DNA of 64,000 nt from NCBI GenBank assembly GCA_015499995.1, contig JADNRV010000033.1, positions 62,001-126,000 on the forward strand. Direction: 5' to 3'. The stretch is from Flammula alnicola. Its lineage: Eukaryota > Basidiomycota > Agaricomycetes > Agaricales > Strophariaceae. This document shows, piece after piece, positions 33,427 to 45,527 of the stretch. Below the pieces are notes generated by a model. It saw only the letters and a list, made by a program, of their open reading frames with translations, made no database searches and had not been told where the DNA came from. A program made the translations under genes and the position numbers. The first letter of the stretch is position 1, and every line of letters begins with the position of its first letter.

Positions 33427-34800
33427 ATGGCGCCTGGTCCCACCTTATCCAGTGACTACGACCCCAACAAGTGTTTGCTTTCTGCAGGCGGGCCTTGTCA
33501 AGCCTGCTTGAAACTCGTCACACTGGATGCACAGATATCACATCCTCAATCTTCGATAATCGACCTCAGAACGAAGCGACGACTACTAAAAACAAACATC
33601 AATTATCAACATGACCCTCTCATCCACCGTTTCCCCGTTGAGATCGCTGCGCAGGTCTTTATCTTCTACGTTGAAGAAATTATCCATCACTTCCGGGTCG
33701 ACAGCACCCCCGAATCGGAATTGTCTGCTCCTCTCCAAATCCTCGGTTCTGTCTGCCATACCTGGCGAACGCCTCAACTGTGGTCCACCATAAACGTCCA
33801 TCTCTACTCCATCTCGAGCATTCCACTCCACATCGATATGGCGAGACGGTGGCTGAATCGTTCTGCCCAACTTCCTTTGTCAATCAGCCTCAGTTTTTCC
33901 GATTCATATGCGATTCAAATGGTTTCGCCGCTCTTTGTTCTAATTAGAGAGCATGCTCCTCGTTGGCGTCAGCTAAACTTACGCATTCGAACAATCTACT
34001 ATGAAAAACTTATCGGCGGCCTCGATATCCTTCCGTCCCTCCAGAAAATCGTGCTTTATCCACCCTCCGAGTCGACTTGGACATCTACGGAAGATTTTTG
34101 CACAGGAAAAACTCCTTGCCTTGAGCACCTCGAAGCATCGAATATAATCCTCGCTAAAGTTCATGTGCAATGGAGTGCCTTGACTTCTTTTGATGCTACC
34201 GGGATATATTTGGCCGATATTTTAGGACTCCTTCGCTGGTCTCACTGACAACTTGTTCGCTGCAGATTTCGCAAGATTTCCGGCCACATGGGGATTTTTC
34301 CATTGCCAATGACTCTCATCACGCATCAATCCCTCAAGCACCTGTATGTTCATCCGAACGGCGATATAGCTTCGGAATTGGACCTCTTATTTGACCGCCT
34401 CGTCCTTCCATCATTGCAATACTTTGAGTATGATTACTCTGGTTCAAAAGACGCTCTACCAATCGACAGTCTGCAGTCCCTTTTTGTTCGTTCCAAGAGT
34501 CCCATCAGATTAAGAATCTCCCAGGCAGGCAGCCTCACAAGTGACGATACCAGGGTCAGATTTTCGTAGCATGTGCCGACCCATCCACCCACCTCTAATG
34601 CCATCCGCGATCGCCGTTCGTAGTTTACCTATCTCGGTACAGGATACCTGGGTCCCAATGATCTGAATCCCCCGTCGACGGTCAGCAATGCTACGACTCC
34701 GACAAATCAATCGTAGATGTCGTCCATCGGGAATCCGCCTGGATATCTTCGAGGACACGGCGATTTTCAATCCCATATCCTTCAACAGTAGGCTGAAGAA
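33427..34800 (+). pseudogene. F-box-type gene with an in-frame TGA
   Basis: A long frame from 33427 encodes a basidiomycete F-box-type protein: CLLSAGGPCQACL, FPVEIAAQVFIFYVEEII, LGSVCHTWRTPQLWSTINVH, then a long leucine-rich region. It stops at TGA 34246-34248 inside an LRR-like unit (LLRWSH, stop, QLVRCRFRKISGHMG). The same frame continues without shift to 34569 with family-like sequence (HQSLKHLYVHPNGD, LVLPSLQYFEYDYSG). Changing one base of a CGA codon would give this TGA. Further decay follows after 34569, where family-like sequence is in another frame. It could be a recent pseudogene or, less likely, read through. Confidence 0.6.
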
Positions 34801-34888
34801 GTGATATCAGGATTCTCAGTACCAGTTACAAAATTACAAGTTACAGTCAACGCAATGAAAACATTCTCCATCTTCATATGTAAGGATA

Positions 34889-37800
34889 TCACTTATTCAA
34901 TCTCCATATCCCATCACGCACAACCACCAGACCTTCTCTCCTCGCGGCCTCCATGAACGCAGCAAGCTGTTCGATAGACCGATCGTATCCAGGAGCGAAC
35001 TTCAGCATTGTCTGGATCCGGTCCAGAGGAAGCGTCCCGAGATTAGTAAGCATCCCTTCAATAAACTGAGTGAACGAAGAATTGTCAACAAGCTGCTTGC
35101 ATATGGAGGAAAGGACGACGATGACAAAACAGACCTTCCAATACACGCGCATCTGCTCCGCTTGTTGTTCTTGAACATTCATCAGTGGAGGGTTCTCGGG
35201 GACATCTGCCGCTGAAAGAGAGAAAAGATGAAAGATAAGACATCAATTAAGGCAATCACCAAAGAGGAAGCAAGGGCGAACCCAGTCTCGACGGATCTCG
35301 TTCTCGTGTCCCTGAACCTCCTTCCTCCGCTCTCTCGAGCAAAATAAACGTGTTCTCCGGATCTTCCTTGAGCACGCCGTAATCTACCCATGTAGACAAC
35401 GCCTTGAGAGCAGCACTCCGAGCAACAGAGCCAACGGCCGCGATGAGCTCTTCCAGGGTCCACACAGCTACGCAGGAAAGCGAAAGTAAGTCAGTATCTA
35501 TGAAGGTTCATAAAGGCAAAAACTCACTTTTCTGAGAAAATAGTTCAATGAACGCAGCTTCCAACGGCGGAACGTCCACCTTCAACGTCCGATCTTCGAG
35601 CTCCACTTCGAGCTGTACGGTACCGAGATGAGGCAGCCACTTGAGCTTCTTGTCGGGTTTGAAAACCGTAAATTCGTGAGCATAGCCTTCTTGTAATCTA
35701 AAGCACAACAGGGTGTTAGCACTCGATAAAAATACCATATAAACGCTGTCAACGAACGTTTGAAATTGACCTGGCATAACCATATCGCTCGACTCCAAAG
35801 CTGGCCAAAAGTGACGCGAGATGATGGTCGGATGGAGGACAGACTGTAAGCAGCTCAATTAAGGGAGCATAAGGGGCATGAAAAGCACAAGAAACTTACA
35901 TTTTTCTGCGATTGCACATGCCCGTCTATCCTCTTCGAATCCGTCATATCCTTCAGCATCACCTCGCACACCTGCAACGCAGCCTCTCCGAACCGAATCT
36001 TCAAAATCTCAATATTCCTCCTCTAGATCGAAGAACCATTGTTATGTCAGATCAACATTAGACCGTAAATGGACACTAAAACAAAGCAAGACTAACCTCT
36101 CGCTCAACCCGATCCGAATTATCTTTCGTGATCGCCAACAATCTCTGCGCTAGAAGCACCTGAAGCTCCTTAACGAACAGATCCTTCGAATCATAGATGC
36201 TAACGAGAGTGCTGATAACGTCGCTTGGCTTGTTGGTGCGGAATTCTTAGGACAGTTTCGTTAGTTCAATTGATTCAGGGGTGGACAAAAAGACAAAAAG
36301 AACCGAACAAAAAACATAAACGTACCAGGCCCTGCGTCGATTGGCTCCGGTTCCCAGTTCGGATCACTGTAGTCCTCTAGTTCGGGTTGCTGTAGAGGCT
36401 GGATGGGCTCGTTTTCGTCGACAAGAGAGTCGCCCGAATCGTCATCGCCGACTAGGTTCGCCACTATACTGCGAATGGTGTCGGGTCGCTCTCTAGCAGG
36501 AAAAGAGAAATTCAGCAGAAAGCCAGTGGAGGGTAGAGATATTTTATACCTAAGGTAACGGCGTATAGGATCCGCGACTTTGAAGAGCAAGACGCCCGGA
36601 GGGTCCACTATCCGAAGGCATTTGATTGTCGCAACATATTGCTGAAGGATAAGTTTGGTTTCGGCTCCAGGATGGAGGAGTCGCTTGCGATTACTGGCGC
36701 AATTGATCAGTATCGTATCGTATCAGAAACTCTTCCGCAGGCAGAATGCACATACGCTTTCCGCAATGTCTTAACAAGATTTTCTCGTTGATCCACGCGC
36801 TGAAGGCAGTCCTGCAAAATAGTTCAGAATTTGGAAACGAACGTGGCAGGATTTACTGACTCGTAAGTCAAGCAACGCGCCCGCGGAATCAGGATAATCA
36901 ATAATGATATCGAATATTTCTTTGGTTCTGCGGGAAATCGATATCATATTTAACCCATCGAAAAAGGCGGAAGCGAACCTTAGGTCACATAAAGTCTTGT
37001 TAATATGAAAATCGAAACGCGATCCAACACCCTGGAGCATCGACTTTGCCTCTTCAGCTAGAATGAAAACCGCTCATGAGAGCGCGAGTATAGAAAGATA
37101 TAAGAGACACGTACGAGTAGCAGCCTCCCTTGCATAGATATGCACCATCCACGGCACAACGTTATTCGTCATCCACATCCTCAGGTCATCCATCATCGGT
37201 TTCGCCCACTCGCCCGTGCAGTTCTTCAGCACATGATCTTCGATAAACTCGTACCCAACGCTGGCGATGACGCTCTCGTACCGGTCGATAAGGCCGAGCG
37301 CCTCGAAGATTTTCCACAAACCCGTGTGGGCGCGGGCGTTCGGGTCCCATCGTTGTATCGTGAGCGTTCCATCTTCGCTTGACCCATTCTCAGATGGCGC
37401 AAGAAGGGATGTGCACAGTTCCTTAAAGCCGTGGGCAAACGAAGGTGGAAGGGAGGAAAATAGGCGTGTTTGGAAATTAAGGGTGTAGGCCGTGGATAAA
37501 GTAGGACCGAGCCTAGACGGGAATGTTGAGTAAAACAACGCATACTATGAAGGTTACTCACTCTGTTGGGGGTGCCCAAGCCTTATACCATTCCATCAAA
37601 CGTGCGACCAGAGACTGGAGTTGCTCTGGGGATTTCTCCAGCTGAAGCCGACATCAGTGGGAGGGACATTTCGTGATATGTGGCCAACGTACTTCATATA
37701 GAGCCATATATTGGCTAATCTCGTTTTCTATGAGGTGGAAGTTCTTTCTCATGTCATCTAGTGATATGACGTTAGTGTAAGGCCTCCAGAGACAAAGCAC

Positions 37801-38197
37801 GACCACTTACCGAGAAAACTTTCTAGCAAAGTCGGCAGCTTTCGACATTGAACGATAAGATTAAACGCGGGTCCTGCGATAGTCAAGTCTTTTCCTATCT
37901 TCGTCGTAAATACATGTATAAGTCAAGTAAGATACACAATGAAAGAGATATATCTTACCGTAAAGTCTGCCATCCGCATCGGCACCCACCGTGTTGATAT
38001 CCCGCGGGTGTAGATATTGCATAGAAATTTCCCAAGCCTATATTGTAGGTTATTAAAGATAGGAAATGACCAAGACGCTGCGCACATACCTCGCTGAAGC
38101 TCATCAGCCCAGATATGCCCAGTGCATCTCCGTTCAACCGGTGAAACGATTCTTGCCATTTTGCGCCGACCTGGGATTTGAGTGCATCGGTGGCCAT
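34889..38197 (-). CDS. APC2: Anaphase-promoting complex subunit 2 (cullin-like)
   Basis: The cullin-like scaffold subunit of the APC/C ubiquitin ligase, which binds the RING subunit APC11 and drives mitotic exit. About 17 short exons join in frame. The start MATDALKSQVGAKWQESFHR leads to LNGDALGISGLMSFSEAWEI. The middle contains VARLMEWYKAW, VGYEFIEDHVLKNCTGEWAK and VDPPGVLLFKVADPIRRYLR. The cullin-homology part has FRTNKPSDVISTLVSIYDSK, FGEAALQVCEVMLKDMTDSK, RIDGHV and SVLHPTIISRHFWPAL. The C-terminal APC2 winged-helix domain reads MLTNLGTLPLDRIQTMLKFA, then AFMEAARREGLVVVRDG, and ends IWRLNK. A further exon upstream (to 38485, containing FWRVPSLALASTKEYLPR) could extend the N-terminus; I chose the internal ATG because of its context and fit. 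This is a single-copy housekeeping gene. Confidence 0.88.
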
Positions 38198-39089
38198 CTC
38201 GACAACACAATCAGCCTCAGTGGGCTTGAGGGTTTTCGCAGTAAGTCAGAGTAAGCCTTGTAAGAACTGAACCTGCGGATCGGAATGGAACTTTGCTGGC
38301 ATTGAAGTCACGTGACTCAAACGCGTCTCGCTTTCAATGTCATTCTCTTCATGGTCCGCGTCGCCATTGCGCATTTTCCTAGCAAAGGCCGAAAAAAAAA
38401 TTATTGCACGAGGCAAGTACTCCTTCGTAGACGCCAACGCGAGTGAAGGCACACGCCAAAAATTTTCAAAATGTATTGATGCCACGAAGAGGAACTATCT
38501 ACGGTATACTAAGTTGTAACGCTGACTGCAACTTGTATAAGTGCGCGCTGAGCTACTAGAGGTAGAAAGTGGAAATTGTACATCATTTCTACTATGTACA
38601 TCTCGTCATCATGTCACATAGGTCTTGGAAAGCGAAGTAGTATCTGAACACCGTTATGTACAATTTTTAACGAAATAGCATTTAAAACATCACAAGTGGG
38701 GCGCACAAATGAAACATCAAACCAGCCGACTATATCACCACTCGAAGAATAAAAAAAAAAGGGCGCTAAAATCCAAGCGCGTCATAGAAAGAAAACAAGA
38801 CAAATCGCAAAGGCGGTATGAAACAGAAAGTGAAGCACAAAGTAACTACAAGGAGCGCAGGTATGATGGAGGTATATGATGTCGAGCCATGTGGATGCGA
38901 ACTTGGGAGAGCTGATTGTCAATGCTGATAATCAAGGGTATAAATAGGTTCTACATGCGACTGCCGAGCTCAGCGTTGTAGACATGTTCAGATGGAAGAG
39001 GAGTAGTGGGTGGTATCAGAACTGAATTCGAACTGCTCCACAAACGGCGTCAGTAACGAAGAACACTCGCAACGATGAGAAAACGCACG
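38198..39089. other. Upstream of APC2; possible alternative first exon
   Basis: A minus-strand frame at 38246-38485 could be an additional APC2 exon. The rest, to 39089, is the shared 5'/3' flank with nothing recognised. Confidence 0.35.
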
Positions 39090-40981
39090 TTAAATGGCAC
39101 TGAAGGTTTGACTCTCCACGACCGAACCCGCGTAGCTGCTCACACGCTTCGCAGCAAAGAACGCCGGGAGGGCTTGACCAGGTTCTCGGAGACAGTCAAT
39201 GGGAATGAGGCCCCTCTCACAGTCAGCTTCTTTTGCTTTTCCTTTCCCATCGAACCCCGCCTGGATGGACTTTTTCGACGAGGGCCCAACCGTCGTCGAA
39301 GGATTGTATAACGCGGACGGCGTCGTCAGGCCGAACTTTAAGCTCGTCTACGAGGTTTGGATCGAAAGGACGACGGATGTACTCGACGGCGGCGAAATCG
39401 CCTGTCGAGGCATTTGAGTGTGCAGGGGCAGAATGGGCGTCGTCGAATGGGTTATTGTCCGCGAAAGGGTCGGAGACAGCGACGCTTATAGTAGGCATTG
39501 CCGGTGTGGGCGGAACTGAGGGCGTAGGTGGAACCGCACCGGCCTCGTAGAGAGACCCTTTAGTACTCTTGTGAGCGAGCGTGGCGGTGCTCGCAGGTCG
39601 AATATCCTGAGGTGCGATCTCCAGCTGGATCAGGAGGTTTTGGGAAAGCGAAAGACTCTGAGGGAGAGAAAGGGCGAACAGACGTCGGGGTAAGGCCTTC
39701 TATCGTCATGCTGTCGCGGTGGTTAACGACGAGATATTGCGAGTTATCAGAAGCATGGCTTCCAATAGAGAACCGAGGGTCATTGGGTGAATTGAAGTTG
39801 GATGCGTCGATAAAGAAAGTAGGCGCGGTGCCTTTTGCGCGCCCGACTTCAGCCATTGGCGGAAGGGGCGGAATAATGAAACTTCCATTTAGAGGGGTAT
39901 GGGAATGGTCGATGGTAGTAGCAAAGCTGCTACGAGCGCTTCGGGCGCCACTGGGCAATATTTCTGCGCTGTTCCTGTCACCGTATGTTTGCGACGTGCG
40001 ATTCCTGGAGAACCACCAAGTATTCGCTCGTTGGTCGCGGCGAGCTCTTGAACGTCTCCGAAACACGAAAACGAGGATGCCAATGATAAGGAAGAGAAGG
40101 AGAACGACGATTGCTGCGACGACACCAGCTGAAATATGATGTTTGCTGGCGCTGTCGACGGCACTTCCATCGGTCGAATTTCCTCCAGAACTTCCACCTG
40201 CACTGAGAGTTGAGCTCTGTGAGCCGTTAGCGCCCGTGGAAGGGGACGCAACGCCAGTTGATGAACCTGAGGAATTACCGCCCGCAGTTGAGGGGAGATT
40301 GCCAGCATTGGCTATACCGCCTGCTCCTCCATTTGACGAAGAGGACGTGCCGCCGTTCGCTCCAGTCCCGGAGGAGGACGTAGAGCCTTCAGGAGTCGTA
40401 CCGCCGGTGCCCGATGAACTATTGGATAATAGAGAGCCACCCGTCAAGGTGCTATTACTATTGCCTAAATTGCCTGAACCTGACGATACAGTGCCTCCTG
40501 AGGTTGTCGAACCGCTTCCTGTCGATGGAGTCGACGTTCCTCCTCCCGTGGATCCAGAGGAGGTACCGCCAGTAGTCGAACCACTGGAACTGGAGCTTGA
40601 CCCTCCAGAATTACCTCCAGTGCTTCCGGATGACGCACTACCACTGCTGGTGCTACCTCCACTAGAGCTACCGCTACTACTCCCACTGTCGCCAGTTCCA
40701 GTGGTGCCAGTGTTGCTACTTCCGCTACTGCTGCTTCCACTGTTAGTGTTCGACGATGAGGATGGAGTTGGAGATGGTGCAGGTGCAGGTGCAGCAGTGG
40801 TGGTTGTCTTAGCGTTCGAGTTGCTGCCACCAATGAGGGGTGAAAGCAAGGGACTAAGAATCGGCACAGACGGCAGAGGAATGGGAAGTTTAATTAGTTG
40901 GGGGTCGCGCGCCTGAATAGTTTTGTCCGCGATGGAGCGTACAATAACGGTATGATCGTTAAATCGACGAACGGCGCGCAT
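39090..40981 (-). CDS. Single-pass membrane protein with Ser/Gly/Thr-rich ectodomain and C-terminal SH3; frameshift
   Basis: A predicted plasma-membrane or wall-sensor-like protein. Residues about 50-280 are a Ser/Gly/Thr repeat region, likely O-glycosylated. A transmembrane segment (ISAGVVAAIVVLLLFLIIGI, then LVFVFRRRSRARR) follows, then a cytoplasmic tail with RRDQRANTWWFSRNRTS and SESFAFPKPP. After KPP the frame breaks; continuing one base over gives APQDIRPASTATLAHKSTKG, SDPFADNNPFDDAHS, and the SH3 start VDELKVRPDDAVRVIQSFDD. After an intron the SH3 ends RGLIPIDCLREP, and the protein stops at 39090. No signal peptide is obvious at the chosen ATG. The frameshift lies near 39620 and no GT..AG intron fits it, so a mutation or sequence error is likely. 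Confidence 0.68.
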
Positions 40982-43386
40982 GGTTTTGCCGCTGTGTAAG
41001 CTCTGCGCCCGTTCTGTTAGGGGATAGGAGACTGTAAAAAGAGAGAGATTTTTAAAGAGTGTGGGGTCGTCTCGAGGACATAGATTTTTGGGTGAAAGAC
41101 TCCGTCAAGGTCAAATCAAGGTGGAGCTGGCATAAAGGGTGTGTCAGTAAAAGGGTAAACCGACACCTGGCAAAGGTTTTCTGATCATAAACACCCCCAT
41201 CATATTAATTCTCGTACGTGCCGGGAGAAATAAATTCAGGGAAGAGAGACCGATTCCGAGACTAGTCCTAAAGGAGCTACTACGCTGAAATATTTTCTGA
41301 CCCTTGACGGATCGACAACAGTAAACAAACTTCCTCCCACTCCACGATTTGATTCATTTTTATACCTAACTTTCCCGTCGTTACGCCCTTCTTTGGCACA
41401 ATACTCTTCTTGTCTCTCAAGACCATGCGCTCGACTTTAGCAGAGCACAACTCTTTGTCTTTGTGCTCGGAAAGCTCTCTCGTTTGCTACTGCCTTTACC
41501 GCCCGTGAACGCATGATAAACCACGGCGCATCTTTGTAGGCGCCATGCTTTGTTCCGTTAAACAATAAAGGCAGCTTGAACAGGTGAGCATATGATACTT
41601 CAGCATATGGCCAATGGTTTTGTTGCGGTTACATTTGACTGACATTCTCTTCGATGTCATGATCTCTCTACATCTACGACATATCTCATCCACATATGTC
41701 CCTCTTACAGATACAGCCGCGGAAGCCGCACAACTTTGTGGGAACAACTCCGTGTAAAAACACGAAACGTTTGGCTCCCATGACGACATATCCATCTATC
41801 CATGTGCAACTCTGCTCATCTATGTCCCACTCCTAACTTCACTCACCCCACTCCTTTCACGCCTCCATACGTGTGGTTCAGCAGGCGCTCAGAGCAAATT
41901 AGTTGCGTAGATTCACACTCTCCTCTTCCTCTTCCATATTTGCTGCGCGTCAGACGAAAATTCCGAATCCCTGGGACGCCATCGCTAAGTTAAGCTGCAC
42001 GCACGACCAAGGCTCGTCGGAGATGAGGAAGTCACATCCACTTTTTCTCATTTCCCCGCCTTTCACCTGTCGGACAGACCTCGCTAAACCCAGCCGAAAT
42101 TCTACTGTCTCCGTACATCCACCTTTCATGAGAAAATGCACGCGAAGCCTATTCAAACCCTCGACGCTGGATAAATCCCAGGCGTCGGATCGCGCAACGG
42201 ACTTTTTGGCGTAGAAGCGTCCTGGGATCTTCTCTTTTTCGACATCGCCGAGATAGAGTCGGCGTCTTTCTGACTCTCTATTCCCACTTCAATATCAATT
42301 ACCAGCGCTCTGGATTGCCCTAATGCAAGTATTACGCGCACCGAGGTCAACCATGTCTCGTAGACTCGTGTCCTATATTCCTGTCCTATATTCGAAGACA
42401 AGTATGTACGCACTCAACGTTGGAATTGACTTCAGTTCGAACAGTCTTCAGGGACGTCGCCATTTAGAACGACTCTCACTCAACCTTGAAAACTGGCACG
42501 AAGAATGTACGACACATGTCTCCAACGACATGACAGTAGCGTCTAACTTTAAGTATGTACGGCACCGACAGAATCATACCACTATACATAGCGCTATGAT
42601 AGCCCGAAGTCTTTGACACAGCCTAGACCACGTCGACGATCACATCCAGTCCTGGCCAGTCCTCCAAACACAAGAAGAAAGAAACATACATAAGTATGTA
42701 CTCTGATATGATTTCTATTCCACCACCACACTCCTGATGGGTCCTGAAACGAAGGCCTAAATTCAAAAGGTTCTATCCAGGTTCTATCTGGCCAAGACGA
42801 GACGATCATGCCGGATGGTTAAATGCAATGACGAACATCAAATTAAGGGCGGAATCTCCGTCGCGGCTCCCCCTGACGCCCACCCGAGAAAGTGTGTAGC
42901 AACCACCGCGCTCTTGTGGGATGACTGCACCCACAACCATCATGATGGGACGATGGCCGAGGCCGGTCAAATTCAGTGCGAGACGAATGAAATGAGTGAA
43001 AATTCCTAGACGTACTCGAGGTATTTACATTGCACTTTGCTACGAAGAACTTTCAAACAGTGGCATTTTCTTACCAATTTGACTTGTCCAAGGCTCAAGC
43101 GCTCAAGCTCGGGCACCACCAACGCAACCAATATGTACGTCTAGATTACAGTCGAGGAAGCTAACTAATGTGCATCAAAATCCAGATTACAGTAAATCTA
43201 CGCTAGGGGATACAGTATCTGCCCGAAATTATCTGTCCGAAATAATGTCTAGAGATAACCAAAGATAAGGAGATAGATGGACAGCCAGCAATGAGGCATG
43301 GTTCTGATACCGACATCGTAGTAAATGTGACAAGTACGTACTGTACAACGAAGACTGGTGATACAGCTACACATGTATGTAGATTA
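40982..43386. other. 2.4 kb without a convincing gene
   Basis: Only short frames; AT-rich with scattered AGTATGTAC-like words (for example near 42400, 42550 and 42690). A minus-strand frame at 42153-42413 shows no family features. No RNA gene or repeat borders were found. Confidence 0.35.
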
Positions 43387-44751
43387 TCAGACAGGATCGT
43401 CGAACGGGTTTCCATCACCGAAAGGGTTGGTATGGACCCCAGGAGGGATAGGAGGAGGAGATTTAGGCACTGGCGGGATAGGAGGGATGACCACAGTGGT
43501 ACGGACAGGGGTATGTGGGCCCGAATAGCTTGAAGGTCTTAGAGATACAGAGTCTTGTAACCTGGAAGGAGGCTTCGGGAACGCGAACGTCTCAGAAGAA
43601 CTGAATAGGCGAATGGACATCGGCATATTATTGTCATCAAGCAAACCCTCGCGCTGGTCTGCAAGGAGATCCCGCGAATCGCCGAACGTGCTCGTGACGA
43701 CTGAGAGCCGACTATCGACTGGAATTAGATGATCGCTCCTACGGAAATGCATTGCGTCCATGAGGGGGGTGCGTACACTCCCATTTTCTCGAGTGAATCC
43801 GGCCGTCGTTGGTGAAAGTGGCGGGACATTGGACTCGTCGTTAAAAAGGGGCGAATCAGATCCATGGTGATGGAAGGTAGTGGGGAAACCATTATCTGAA
43901 ACGCATCGTAGACTTGCACCTAGGCCGTCCTCATCATGTTGTGAGGTCCGTTTCTTCAAGGGCAAGGGCCAACACCGACTTGCCCATTGGCCGCGATACC
44001 ATCTCCTCTTCCTATGCTGAAGGTACACCAATAAAGCGAGAAGACTGAGGAGGAAGATGATAACGATCGCCGCGATAACTCCTGGTGAGAGACGTCGACT
44101 TCTGGACTCTCGAGGCGTAGAACTCGGGCTGTCTGCGCCCGTAGAAGGATCATCGGTTGAAGTAGGCAGAGGAACGGTGGTAAGGCTCGTGGGAAGAGCT
44201 TCGGGAGGCAGCCACGCCTTAGCGACACCGCTTGAATATGCGGTCAAGGTAACATCATCTGCACTAGTCCTGGTCGTAGGAAGGGCCCCAATCGTGCTCG
44301 ACCTGGCATCTTCAGCATGAGAGGGTGTTCTGCTGAAGACGAAATGAGTTCTCTCTGACGAAAAATCATTTCCAGATGGACTGGGGAAAAAATTGCCCGC
44401 GGCGCTTTTGCTACTTCCTAGGGGCCGACTGCTCCCATCGTTCTGGGTTGCCGACGGGGAGGCTGAAGTTGACGATGTGGTGATGGAAACTTGACTTATG
44501 CCAGTAACAATTATAATGGAGGATGTCAAGAATGGCAGGTCGACGGACAGGATTATACTGTCAGGAAGATTGGAGCTCATCTGGCCTGCGCTGACCGTCG
44601 AGGGGGGAATGGTAAAGGATGGCGCGCGAACTGTGTCAATTCGTGGCCTGAGTGCATTCCAGGATCGGTCTTCTGTAAGGCGATAGATTTTAGTGAGAAA
44701 TTTTAATGAATGGAGAAAGAAGTGTAAAGAATGTGAATCGCCCGAATACAT
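43387..44751 (-). CDS. Single-pass membrane protein, paralogue of 39090-40981 without SH3
   Basis: About 454 residues in one frame. A Ser/Thr-rich ectodomain (TTSSTSASPSATQNDGSS) precedes a transmembrane segment (LSPGVIAAIVIIFLLSLLAL) and a basic stop-transfer QHRKRRWYRG. The tail shares SSSETFAFPKPP and NPFGDGNPFDD with the neighbour (SESFAFPKPP and DPFADNNPFDD). It stops right after that last motif, where the neighbour continues into the SH3 domain. The N-terminal ~60 residues lack a clear signal peptide, so an unrecognised upstream exon is possible. Proline-rich VVIPPIPPVPKSPPPIPPG near the C-terminus is a possible SH3 ligand. Confidence 0.65.
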   Translation of the reverse strand: MYSGDSHSLHFFLHSLKFLTKIYRLTEDRSWNALRPRIDTVRAPSFTIPPSTVSAGQMSSNLPDSIILSVDLPFLTSSIIIVTGISQVSITTSSTSASPSATQNDGSSRPLGSSKSAAGNFFPSPSGNDFSSERTHFVFSRTPSHAEDARSSTIGALPTTRTSADDVTLTAYSSGVAKAWLPPEALPTSLTTVPLPTSTDDPSTGADSPSSTPRESRSRRLSPGVIAAIVIIFLLSLLALLVYLQHRKRRWYRGQWASRCWPLPLKKRTSQHDEDGLGASLRCVSDNGFPTTFHHHGSDSPLFNDESNVPPLSPTTAGFTRENGSVRTPLMDAMHFRRSDHLIPVDSRLSVVTSTFGDSRDLLADQREGLLDDNNMPMSIRLFSSSETFAFPKPPSRLQDSVSLRPSSYSGPHTPVRTTVVIPPIPPVPKSPPPIPPGVHTNPFGDGNPFDDPV

Positions 44752-45527
44752 AGGCGTAAAGGCGAGGAAAGCAGCCGTAGATCTAACGCCGAGCGAAAGA
44801 CACAGCTAAATCCGCAGATATAAACATGGGCGAAAATGTTTAAGGGAGTGGATGGACGCCAACTTGTAGCCAGTAATCGTCTGTCGTTTGTCTGCAACAG
44901 TGAATGTCCCACTGAATGGTTGGCAAGTGTGGCAAAGAAACCGTGCAACCGCACCAACAATGGGACCGAATGCTCCCATGATGGTTTCCCTTTCGGTCGA
45001 GTCTGCGTCGAGACATCTTAACACCACAATATGGGCGAGTCCGGTTACTCCATCGAGATCAACCAGAGATCTGTGTCTTATGCATACTCGATAATCTGTA
45101 TTTTGCTGGTAAGTGAACTGGGCGCGTTTGAACGTGCATTAAAAACGTACAAGCGCTGCCATCAGAGCGGGTTGGAAGAAAGAGCGAGGGTAAGTGTTTG
45201 TGGCTCCTTGACGTATGTAAGTAGAGGGTTGTTAACGTAGCAACTCGAAAGGCATCTGCAGCGTTACACAAAACTGAATGCTTTGTGGTGACTGGTCACC
45301 AAAGAGACCCTCGGTCAAATCGGAACAAAAGTGGGGCTCTTGGTGCGAGCATCCTGGTAGCCAGCATGCGCAAATGCCCACTGCCGACAGCCACACATAA
45401 TGTAGCATCCGAGACTTAAGAGGAGAGATACACGGGAGGTCGTCACTATTATGGCTGAATCGCTGACATTAAAATCGAGGTATGCAAGGATGCAGAGGCG
45501 TTAAAAACTCAATAAATATGACAATGG
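44752..45527. other. Intergenic, nothing recognised
   Basis: Short frames on both strands; no features that I can support. Confidence 0.35.

Noticed and set aside
39638..39644. Slippery CCCAAAA heptamer in correct phase near the frameshift of the SH3 membrane protein
   Set aside because: A -1 shift there meets TGA within three codons, while the SH3 region needs a +1 shift. Programmed -1 frameshifting does not explain it.
40143..40916. A 257-codon plus-strand frame rich in Pro, Val and Glu
   Set aside because: It is the antisense image of the Ser/Gly/Thr repeat of the membrane protein; composition follows from the codon repeats and it has no promoter or family.
42153..42616. Possible small genes in the 2.4 kb gap
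   Set aside because: Short frames with no coding signature beyond length; nothing to support either strand.
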